NCBI GenBank assembly: GCA_037039685.1
Contig: JAWNGF010000011.1
Location: forward strand, 1,860,001 to 1,924,000
Direction: 5' to 3'
Source: Ceratobasidium sp. AG-K
Lineage: Eukaryota > Basidiomycota > Agaricomycetes > Cantharellales > Ceratobasidiaceae
Length of the DNA: 64,000 bases
Below are positions 1 through 9,272 of the stretch, one piece after another. The notes below the pieces were generated by a model. That model did no database searches. It was not told where the DNA came from and worked only from the letters and a program-made list of their open reading frames with translations. The translations under genes were made by a program, and so were the position numbers. Position 1 is the stretch's first letter, and each line of letters opens with the position of its first letter.

Positions 1-83
1 ACAGCAACGTGTAACGTACCGGCGCCGACGGCAGCAAAGAGAGGGGCCAAGGCAGGGTTGGAGACAACAAAGCGGCTAGCCAT
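1..83 (-). CDS. First exon of an unidentified gene running off the left edge
   Basis: An ATG at 83-81 on the minus strand opens a 21-codon exon beginning MASRFVVSNPALAPLFAAVG. It ends at a good donor (GTACGT, plus-strand 14-19), so the coding exon is about 20-83 and 1-19 is intron. The start faces the RanGAP gene across a 216-base spacer, making a divergent pair. The NPALxPLFA pattern followed by Gly/Ala-rich residues recalls the N-terminus of the small NDUFA4/MLRQ-type complex I subunit, but 21 residues are too few to name it. The rest of the gene lies outside the window. Confidence 0.5.
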   Translation of the reverse strand, partial: MASRFVVSNPALAPLFAAVGAGTLHVA

Positions 84-299
84 AGTAGGGACTGGAGTCG
101 GACAGAAAGCAAGAGACTGAGTGGGGAGGAGGCGCGGGGCTAGGTGGGGGTGGTATGGGGCCCCGCGTTTATATATCCCGTAAACACGTGAATGATTGTC
201 AATCCATAGGTCAGCAATACCTTGGCCGGCTAGGCTTCGTCAGCAGCACCTCAGCTCACGTGACTCACCCTTGACCGCGATTGTCTCTAACTTTTCTCC
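84..299. promoter_or_regulatory. Shared spacer between divergent genes
   Basis: This 216-base spacer separates two outward-facing start codons and must contain both promoters. A TATA-like run (TATATA at about 171-176) and two CACGTG E-box palindromes (about 186 and 257) are visible. Which gene each serves cannot be told from sequence. Confidence 0.4.
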
Positions 300-1602
300 A
301 TGGCTTCTACGACTCCGTCCGCGACGTATGCTGACCCGTCCCGGGTGTTTACTATCCATGGAAAAGCTCTCACCCTCAATACGCGCGAGGAGATCGAACC
401 GTATATCAAGCAGATGCGCGAGATAAAAGATTTAGAGGAGGTCCACTTTGGTGGCAATACCCTCGGTGTAGAGGCATGCCAGGCGATAGCCGAGGTCCTC
501 AAGGAGTGCAACACGCTCAAGGTATGTTGTCCAATCAGCTTCTCTTTCACGTTTTCCGACCTTTTCTTTGTAGATCGCCGACTTTCACGACATCTTTACG
601 CGCCGCCTCATCTCCGAAATCCCTCAGGCCCTCTCCGCCATCTGCGACGCGCTCAAAGACAAGACGACCCTCGTAGAGCTAAACCTCTCCGACAACGCGT
701 TTGGCGGGCGATCAGCCGAACCCATGGTCCCCTTCCTCACCCACAACAGGCATTTCCAGGTCTTCAAGCTCAACAACAACGGTCTCGGCATCGCGGGCGG
801 TCAAACCATCGCCAACGCACTCCTCGCCAACGCCGAGGCTGCCAAAGCAGAGGGCATATACCCCACTCGTCTACGTACCGTCATCTGCGGACGAAACCGC
901 CTCGAGAACGGCTCGGCGCCAGACTGGGCGCGAGCGTTTGCTGCTCATGGTGGACTCACCGAAGTCCGTATGCCCCAGAACGGAATCCGAATGGAGGGCA
1001 TTGCGCAGATCTCGAAAGGCCTGTCCAAGTGCACATCCCTCCAGGTGCTCGACCTACAGGACAACACCTGCACCGAGTCTGGATCGAGAGCCGTCGCCGA
1101 TGCGCTCAAGGCCTGGCCAGACCTGCGAACCCTGAACCTGTCCGATTGCTTGCTGAGCCCCAAGGGTGGAATTGCACTCGCGACTGCGCTTCGGGACGGA
1201 AGGTGTCCGAAGCTTGAGACGCTCAAGATCCAGTATGGCGAGTGGGACCACCGAGCAATAAATATTCTCGCAGAAGCGATCAAGACCAAGCTTCCCAACC
1301 TGACGGCGCTCGAGCTGAATGGAAACAGGGCGGATCCCGAGGACGAGTGTATCACCAACGTCCGAGACGCGCTCGAGGAGCATGGTCATGCCGATGCGCT
1401 GGACAAGCTGGATGACATGGAGGAGTTTGACGAGGAGGAAGCCGAGAAGGAGGAGGAAGAGGCAGAGGTAAAGCGGGGCGATGTGAGTGACGAGGAAGAG
1501 GAGAAAGAGAGCAAGGTGGCGAACGCAGTAAACCAGAAGCTGGAAGATGCTGCAGACTCATTGGCAGAGCTAATGGGCAAGGTGCATATTGGTGACAAAT
1601 AA
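300..1602 (+). CDS. rna1: Ran GTPase-activating protein (RanGAP / Rna1)
   Basis: Cytosolic activator of GTP hydrolysis by Ran, needed for directionality of nuclear transport and for spindle assembly. Two exons, 300-521 and 574-1602, are separated by a 52-base intron (GTATGT...TTTGTAG) that keeps the frame and gives 416 residues, against 386 for S. pombe Rna1. The protein is a run of leucine-rich repeats over about residues 20-330. The conserved arginine-bearing loop (DIFTRRLISEIP, near residue 80) and the GRNRLENGS segment near residue 185 correspond to the Ran-contacting positions of Rna1. The last 70 residues are a highly acidic Glu/Asp tail, as expected in this family. The start chosen is the first ATG of the long frame. 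No lesions were seen. Confidence 0.95.
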
Positions 1603-2359
1603 TGTGTTTCTGGGCTAGGTTCTATTTACGAACTTATGAACTGGATCTGAAGATATTCATACTTCCTAATAGGACTGAATTGGAGAAATGCGATCTCGGC
1701 GTGTCTTTGGGCACTTGACGAGGGACTGTGCTATTCTAACATTGATCTTCGGCGTGGCCTCTGGATGAATGAAATCACCTGATGATCACGGTGAATCAAA
1801 TGCATTGTCACTTTTCAGGTGATAAAGACCTGAAGCGTGATTTCCAAGTGTCTCAAACATCACACTTAATGTCAGTGATTACCAAGATCACAGTAAAATC
1901 GAGTTAAGGGGGAACTTGTCGGTTCACACAAAGATCGGAGAAGACAGCAGAGGTATTAAATAAAGCACAACAGAGAGAACTATATTCGAACCATCAGTCT
2001 GGGTTTACTCCAGCATTAGCAATGTCAAGTTTGCCCACAACGGTTGTCCGCACTGTGGGAATTCGCGGTACCTTAAACGGGTTCCGCACAGAACCTGAGT
2101 TTAGTGCGACGGAGTACTCTAATGCGGTCCTCTCGGAACCGTGTTGGAGGGTGCCCGGAGCCGAATTGAAGGGTGGCATCGGACACGTCAGACGTATGGA
2201 ACATGATTCGCCGAACCCTTCTAGGGTACCAGCGGCACTGAAGTGTCTGTTTTAGTTCGGGGAGCACTTTGATAGGGTTCCTCGAATGGTTCGTGCGTGA
2301 TGGTCTGGACTATATTATGGTTTGGTTAGAACCAGCCAAGAGTGTTTTGGCCCCTCAGG
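1603..2359. other. Intergenic, nothing recognised
   Basis: Downstream of RanGAP. Short open frames near 1994-2267 overlap on both strands and show no domain, splice or codon signal. This stretch is the left flank of the repeat-rich block. Confidence 0.5.
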
Positions 2360-3123
2360 CTCATGTGTAAACCTGGCTGGGGCTCCATAGTGCTATGTAG
2401 TGCTATGAAGCCCTATAGCAAATAAGCCATATCCAATAAACCTAGCAGCCCATAGCAGTGCCCACTGCAACATAGTGCTATATAGCACTATGAAGCAGAG
2501 TCCCAATTTGGTGATTCAAACAAAAAGGTTTGAGACAGGTGGCTGTGCACTTACCTTATATGGTAACTAATTAGTCCTAATTTGGATACATAAATTGCCA
2601 GATATGGTAATGTCGATTCTGAGACGATTTTAAAATTTCCTTTTTTGGCAATATTTGAAATTCCAGATTGAGATGTAATTTAACCCTTTTAGGAACCCAG
2701 CTGACTTGAAACTTCAAGTCCCACCCTGCCCCTTGAAGTTGCTTTTTCCCCCTATTCCACATGTCTGAGTGCACCCCCTGCATCTCCCCTGGGGGTATTT
2801 TGTAGCATATAGTCACATTGGTAGCAAGGGAATGGAAATCTGCTGGCTGGTTCAAAAGTTTGTCCCAAAATGGGTAAATGAGTAAGTGATATCAAATTAC
2901 CTATCTGGGAAGATCATTACCATATAAGGTAAGTGCACAGCCACCTGTCTCAAACCTTTTTGTTTGAATCACCAAATTGGGACTCTGCTTCATAGTGCTA
3001 TATAGCACTATGTTGCAGTGGGCACTGCTATGGGCTGCTAGGTTTATTGGATATGGCTTATTTGCTATAGGGCTTCATAGCACTACATAGCACTATGGAG
3101 CCCCAGCCAGGTTTACAGATGAG
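2360..3123. mobile_element. Fold-back (MITE-like) element with 207-base inverted arms
   Basis: Bases 2360-2566 and 2917-3123 are reverse complements, with a single mismatch seen near the outer end, around a 350-base spacer without a convincing ORF. The arms contain short palindromes of their own, such as TAGTGCTATATAGCACTA. Near-perfect arms with no coding sequence fit a non-autonomous DNA transposon or fold-back element. Target duplications are not obvious at the arm ends, so the true element may extend further. Confidence 0.75.
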
Positions 3124-3142
3124 GGCAGTGCTTGGAGAACTC

Positions 3143-3724
3143 CATCGGCAACCTTTGCAATCCTCCCAACCCCCTCTGGGAGCCACAGGAGGGACAGGAG
3201 AGAATATCATCATTTTGGAGCATGGTGGGACTGGTGCAGGAGTGTAGCAAGGCATCAGGGAATATAAACTGCTCCTGTTTGTCATGTCTGGGAATGTATT
3301 TTAATTGTTCCTGAATGAATATAACATTCTAATTAATTCTGAGACACACTTTGCCAAATTTGGCTAATTTGCAAAACACATAGATTAAATGAGGCACAAC
3401 ATCAACCAAGGTCCAACATCACAAGCAGTTAGTTTGCTTCAAGGTGGGAACACACGGGACAATTGCATGAACAACATGCAGGCTGTACATTCCCTCACTT
3501 GGGGGTAATATACAGCATTTAGATGCCTTGAGACCAGCAGCAGTGGGATTGGACGGTAGAAGAACTAGATAACCCTGTATATCAAATTCTGAAGGGTAGA
3601 TACATTTTGAAACCACCCAAACTACTCCCAAACCACTCCCATCATGCTCCAAAGCAACAAAATTCTCTCCTGCCCTTCCTGTGGCTCCTGGAGGGGGTTG
3701 GGAGGGTCACAAAGGTTGCTGATG
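3143..3724. repeat. Second, diverged inverted repeat
   Basis: Bases 3143-3235 and 3632-3724 (93 bases each) align as imperfect reverse complements, sharing runs such as CCTCCCAACCCCCTC and GAGCCACAGGA. It sits directly beside the 207-base fold-back element and may be an older related or nested element. No coding frame between the arms is convincing. Confidence 0.6.
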
Positions 3725-4179
3725 TCTTTGATGGTATGGGAACTCTTTTTGGAACTAGGGAGAGGTTTGGCACCCTCCAGTTTAGTTCCTTGGAATGTTT
3801 GGTCCAATTTGTTCAAATATGTAGCTTATTTGCTGAATATATGCATAACAATATGGTGTTGTATTAGTGATTAGTTGTATGGAGGGGACAAAAGTAGAAC
3901 TTGTGACATAAAAGAAAAAGAAAGAGACCAAACAAAATGGCTATTGGGGCCACAAGTGCAGATCACTAGCACAAACTACACAAATGTTCTTATAGCAACA
4001 TGAATATGGCAGTCCTACCAACAAGTGGGTGCACAGCAGATACAGCTAGGCCTCCCAAGAGGCTACCCAAATATTATTGTCAGAACTATGATAGCCATGA
4101 GAAACCATTCCCTTACCTGTTCATCCTTGGCAATGGGGGTGACTGCTATGGCCTTGCCTTTCCCCCACCTCAGGCTGTA
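3725..4179. other. No gene recognised
   Basis: AT-rich sequence between the inverted repeat and a solo LTR. Nothing beyond short overlapping frames. Confidence 0.4.
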
Positions 4180-4608
4180 TGTCACAACCCTAGTCAGGCC
4201 TGATGACACCAAGGATCAGTCAGGAGATGAGGACAGTGGTTGGGACAACAACAAAGGTCAATGAGTGGCTCTTAGGCCTAAGCAAAGCAGTCACACAAGT
4301 GGCAGGGGAAAACAACAAGAGAACAAGTCTTGTCTCCACAAGACTTGTTTTGCTGGTATATATACTGTCTACCATGGCTATGTACAATGGAGAGTAGCAA
4401 CAAAAGTGGAGAAAGCAAGAGTACAAGAGAAGCAAGGAGGGAAACAAAGGAGACAGGATAAGTCCATGGAGACCAAGGGAACAATGGGCAGGGCCTGGCA
4501 GGCATGTCCTGTGGTCATGGCTTACATAAAAGGCACATATGTGAACAAGGCAAGCAGAACAAGACCAAACACAAGGCCCAACAAGAGGAAATAAAAGAGG
4601 TTGTGCCA
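4180..4608 (-). repeat. Solo LTR, family B (diverged)
   Basis: Starts TGTCACAACCCTAG and ends with a decayed GGTTGTGCCA. It shares the LTR core of element B1, including the AACAAGTCTTGT / ACAAGACTTGTT hairpin and the TATATATAC motif. The flanks CTGTA (4175-4179) and CTTTA (4609-4613) match at four of five positions, consistent with an old 5-base target duplication. The strand follows B1, whose coding strand is minus. Confidence 0.8.
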
Positions 4609-5881
4609 CTTTAGGTCCTTTGCCTGGCATGGCTGCTGCACCTACTTGCTGCTGTTATGGATACTGACTTCCATTGGTATCTAAACTCACTATACCCAAG
4701 GATCGGAAAATGTACGAAATATGTCTCATTTTGTATCGCCTGTAACGAATGTGTTTCGACTTGCATGGTATATACGAGAATGCAAATCGATACTTCTGAT
4801 GTTTCTCTATCTGTCGTGACCTTCAGCAACTTGAACGACTCGGAATTCATTAATTTACAAATTGTTTAAGTTTAATCAATTTGTACCTTCGTTAAATACA
4901 AGTATTTCTGGTATATCGTCCGACTTGCCGAACCGATCGACTCGATTTCTTTTGCGCTCACTAACGCACAGCCTCGCACATGTATCGGTGGAGTTTCATG
5001 TATTTCCGTACAGCGGCTTCGGAGATATTCTCTTATCAGTGTTCAAATATCGATAGCCACATGATCCATACTTTGAACACAGCATATCTTCACAACCACT
5101 GCATGGAATTCCACGATCAGACTTGCGTTGGAGTCGCACTGCATTGCTCTATTTTTGTAGATAGTCTTTATTTAGTAGTTTCCGTGTTCTGGAAAGCTCT
5201 TGCAGAACGGCCACATGCATAGCCACACTATGCATGGAGTTTGTACCTTCAATATGTACTTTGAGCAGCACTGCATGATCTAACTATAGCTACAGAACTA
5301 TTCTTAGGCTACTCCACACTATCTAGTGGTCTGGAAATTCTAGTTAGAATATGTGCACTTGAGTATTCATACCTGTGCACTCTAAGGTATATCCACTGGC
5401 CTCTGAGAGCCTCCAGAGATCACCTCTCAATTTACTTTCAATACATCTTTACCAAGTTTATCACTTGTGTGACAGCTTTACAGCTTATTCTAAGGCCTAA
5501 AGCAGTTCTCCCAATAACACTCCTTAATTGTTGAGTTTAACTCCAATTAAGTTGCAGTTGAGGTTGAGATAACTTTAAGAGTTCTACAGTAAGCACTAAG
5601 CACTGCACTACAGATACTTGTGTTAGAGAAGTATATTAAGCATTAACTTGATTCTAGCAATCAGGGGGGATATCTTAAATACAACTCATAGGGAACCTTG
5701 CCTTGTAGCATTGCTCAAACAGTTGTAGCTTAAGTGTACCTCTACAGTTAAGAAAGATATATTGTCTTTAGTAACAAATACTGTTAGTAATAGCATATTA
5801 GTGCCCTCTGAGGATCTAGTAAAGTTTACTTTACCCTCTGGCTCCATAAAGTTGTGATACAGACAAAGTATATTCTATACA
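4609..5881. other. No gene recognised
   Basis: AT-rich sequence. Overlapping short frames around 4657-5222 on both strands have no recognisable motif or splice pattern. It may be degenerate repeat DNA. Confidence 0.4.
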
Positions 5882-6474
5882 TTAGGATATATTTACACTG
5901 AACCATAACAGCTTCCCAGCCTTTGCAGCCTTGATAGCCTGTGCAGCTTTTGTGACAGCAGTCCTACCCTTGCCACCGTTTGCATCCACCTCTGTGTTCT
6001 GTGTCTTATTTGTTCCCCCCTGTACTTTAGAACCATGCTGGGGCTTGGGGCCTTGATGTGCAATTGGGGGATTGTCTGTGGATGTGGACTCAGTGTTGCT
6101 GAGTTCTGAGTCATTGTTGTAGTTGCCGTCATTGTTGTTAGGATGGCTGCCTTTAGCAGGGAATGAGGCTGTTGGTGTGGGGTTGGAAGTGGATGAGGTG
6201 AGGGAATTGAGGGTCACCAGGAGTTCTGTGGGCATGGCAGCACGATGTGCTTCACCCGGGAAGGACGCAAGCTGGCTAAGCTTTGAGACCTGGGAAAGTA
6301 TGTTGGTGGCTGGTGCAGGCACATTGATGGTGACTTTGGCTTGTGCTGTGGTCAAGTTGGATGGCCGAGGACTCACAGGAGACACAGAAGATGCAGGAGA
6401 TGTGTTGTGACCCGTCCCTCCCTCTGTCCCTGTTTGCAGTCTTGTGGCTTGTACTGACGCCTTAAGCGCCCTTT
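5882..6474 (-). pseudogene. Ser/Thr/Asn-rich ORF remnant cut off by the A0 LTR
   Basis: A minus-strand frame of about 195 codons runs from the LTR boundary at 6474 to a stop at 5882-5884. It is rich in Ser, Thr, Pro and Asn, with an alanine/lysine-rich segment near the end (TKAAQAIKAAKAGKLL). The frame continues upstream into the LTR, where the apparent start lies (6571), so the 5' end of the original gene is missing. I do not recognise a family. It is either a host gene tail or part of another repeat. Confidence 0.3.
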
Positions 6475-6929
6475 TGTTGTGAGCCAGCTCCCTCCATTGG
6501 ACTTGTCTGTTGCCTTGCCCGTCTGTACCTTGTCTTGTATTGTTTTTCTGTTCCCCATGCTGCATTGCCACGTTCTTGTGGTTGTTCTGTTACACTGTGT
6601 AATGCGGCTGTGCTATTGTATGAGTCATGTCTGTTCATACAGCATGACTCACATGGACACTCCTGATTGGCATGTATGTATGACTTGTGTGGCTGCGCCT
6701 TGTATGACTTGGCCATTTTCCAAATATATATAGAGGACCAACAAGCCTGGTAACCCCAGCTTGTTTTGTCTTGTCAAACGTTCCCTCTGAGTGACACTTT
6801 GAACCACCCCTACCCTCAAGAGTCTACAGCCACTTAAGTGTGGTGCGATTCAAGAGGTATCTGAGGTCTTAGTGCTGTCCACTCTCCATTGCAGCTTGTC
6901 TCATAGCCACCAAGAAGAAGCTTACAACA
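6475..6929 (+). repeat. 5' LTR of A0
   Basis: 455 bases, TGTTGTGAGCC...AAGCTTACAACA. A TATA run lies at 6724-6732 and the presumed R region starts near AGCTTGTTTTGT (6758-6769). Confidence 0.9.
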
Positions 6930-6931
6930 TT

Positions 6932-6943
6932 ACAAAACAAGCT
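6932..6943 (+). promoter_or_regulatory. Self-complementary primer binding site of A0
   Basis: ACAAAACAAGCT begins two bases after the LTR. It is the exact reverse complement of AGCTTGTTTTGT (6758-6769) inside the same LTR, about 30 bases downstream of the TATA box. The same pair occurs in A1 (14746-14757 with 14920-14931) and A2 (38614-38625 with 38788-38799). This is the layout of Tf1/sushi elements, in which the transcript 5' end primes reverse transcription. Confidence 0.7.
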
Positions 6944-6951
6944 AAACAATC

Positions 6952-8001
6952 ATGTCCATTCAGGAGGACGTGGGATCTTGCCTCTCAACACCATTGTCAA
7001 CAAGGAGAGGACCAAGTAGGGCTGCAAGACCTATGAGTTCCCTCAACAAACAAGATTGCACAAGCACGGGCCGGAGGACCAGCAAGGTCTTGCCCACAAA
7101 GTCAAGCTTCTATGCCTGGAACATTCAACACCAAAAACGTTTCAGTCATTCAGGAAGAACCCACAATTGTTACTAGGGAACCAGGGGATATTACCAACAA
7201 TCCCACACCTGTCACAATTTGAATCCCAATTTCTAATACAAGTCCAGGACCCTCATGCCCACTATGCCCGTGGGATCCAGAAGACAGTTCTTTTCTCCGC
7301 AACCTGAAGCTCATGGGGGCGTATCCCTTGTTCCTATCAGACCACCACCCATGCTGCACACCTCCCATGCTCCTCAAGTGCCCCAGATTGGAGGAACTAT
7401 TACCAATGCTGGTCCAGTCCCAATAAGCTCTCAGGCTGTAACGCCAGTTAACCCAGCACCACCATATGTACCACAAGGGTATTCCCAGCAACCAACAGCA
7501 ACTGAAAGCCAAGGCACTCTGGGGGTTCCCAGCTCAAGTTCTAGCTCCACAGGTAGAACCATGATTAGCAATCTTGACAACCTTGACAATCTTCAACTTG
7601 GAAGACACAATGCACTTTTAAGGGTTATCAATGGAATGAGAGTAATGATTGATATAAGACTCAACAGGTTAGAACAATCCACTCAAGTGTTGGCTAACAA
7701 CCAACAAATCTTCAACAATTCCATCAACAACCTACAAGGAACCCTCACAGACATCCTTAACACCACACAAATCAGTGAACACAACAGCTTCCTAGTTGGA
7801 CATGACATGATCTGCCTAAGAAACAAAGTCACAAACACACAAGGACTAGTGAATAATGTGCAGGAAGATCTTAACACCACAAGGCAGGGACAATTAGCCT
7901 GGAATGAGGCAGTCACCCAAGGGATAGAAGAGCTAAGGGGAGACGGAAGGATTGCAATTGAACAAATTAACACCATACAAGAGGCTATCAACAACATGCG
8001 C
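6952..8001 (+). pseudogene. A0 gag, 5' part (frameshifted)
   Basis: Starts with MSIQED, as in A1 and A2. A two-base loss near 7055 (NKQD followed by a frame change) and later shifts break the frame, and a TGA lies where A2 has CAA. From about 7255 the frame matches the coiled-coil central part of gag (RLNRLEQSTQVLANNQQIF). It is cut at 8001 by A1 and resumes at 15232. Confidence 0.85.
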
Positions 8002-8468
8002 TGTTGTGAGCTACTTCTTGATGGCTGTGAGACAAGCTGCAAGGGAGAGTGGACAGCACTAAGACCTAAATGACCTCTTGAACCGCAACACACTTAAGTG
8101 TCTGTAGGCTCTTAAGGGTAGGGGTGATTCAAAGTGTCACTCAAAGGGGATGTTTGACGAGACAAAACAAGCTGGGGTTACCAGGCTTGTTGGTTCTCTA
8201 TATATATTCACAAAGAGGCCGAGTCATACAAGGCGCAGCCACACGAGTCATACAAAACAGCCAGTCAGGAGTGTCCATGTGAGTCATGCTGTATAAACAG
8301 ACATGACTTGTACAAAGCACAGCCGCGTTACACAATGTAACAGAATAACCACAAGAAAGTGGCAATGCGGCACAGGAACAGACAAACAGCACACAAACAG
8401 AACAACAAACACAACAGCAGATGGGCAAGACACCAGACAAGCCTTATGGAGTGAGCTGGCTCATGACA
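8002..8468 (-). repeat. 3' LTR of A1
   Basis: 467 bases. On the coding strand it is preceded by a purine tract (AAGGGGGAGTAA, complement of about 8469-8480). Confidence 0.95.
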
Positions 8469-8510
8469 TTACTCCCCCTTAAGAGTCCATTTGGGGGACC
8501 TCAAATGGAC

Positions 8511-9272
8511 TCACTGTAATGTGCAGTCCTTTTCCTTCCACCCCATGTACTCCTCAAACCCTTCCTCCTCCAAGGTTAGGTCGATGGGATTGAACACGGT
8601 ATTACCCGGTTTGTCCGAGAATTTCTCCCATTCCTCCCAAGTTTCCTCCTTTGTCCAATCCGCCTTGGACCAGTCCAAAACCCGCTTCTGGGCTTCCACA
8701 AACTCCTCATCCCATTGTCACACGTCAGCCTCTGCCTCCTTCCATGCCGATACGTCGGTTTCCTCCTTCCTCCACCAGTAAGGCTCCCATTCAATTTTTT
8801 CCTTCTGGTAACGGCCCCTCTCCATCCTCCAGTCACTCAGGTCCTTCTTGTAGTTGGCATCCCAAGCATTGTTCCACCTGGGTCGGAGTGTTGGTGGTCT
8901 CCCTTTGTACCCTGGTACCCATTCACTTGAGTATGCCCCCTCTTGCCCCCACTCAACGACTCCAAGCATGTGGGTGGAAAGGAGGACAACCTCCAAGACC
9001 TGGAACGTGGCGCATCCTTGACAGACAAAGATGTCCTTTTGCAGGAGTTGCATGCGTGTCAGCAATTTTTTCCCAACCCACTGGAATTCTCCCAGGTCTG
9101 AGTGTAGGATGTCGTCCGACGCCCTGAAATGCATTCTTCCCAAGCATTGCTGGGACCTTCTGAAGATGTAGAGCGCGGCCCCAGCATCAAGGATTCTTGC
9201 CGTGGCAAACACTGGTCTGTCAAGGACGCGGGTGAGGTTGTTGGCGATGGTGGAGCGGGTGACGGCAGGCAT
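8511..9272 (-). pseudogene. Third ORF of A1 (Trp-rich, unknown function), one stop
   Basis: Reads from ATG 9272-9270 (MPAVTRSTIANN) to a stop at 8511, about 253 codons, with one in-frame TGA at 8718-8720. It aligns end to end with the intact 254-residue ORF of A2, at roughly half identity. Shared features are RILDAGAALYIF, a CxxC motif (IFVCQGCATFQV) near residue 75, the GRPPTLRPRW segment, and a tryptophan-rich C-terminal half ending in the shared DKPGNTVFNPIDL block. It overlaps the end of the chromodomain frame and lies in the -1 frame relative to pol. No known family is recognised. The position matches where env-like ORFs occur, but no signal peptide or membrane span is seen. Confidence 0.75.

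Noticed and set aside
2022..2267. Overlapping small ORFs on both strands
   Set aside because: No start context, domain or splice signals; open by composition only.
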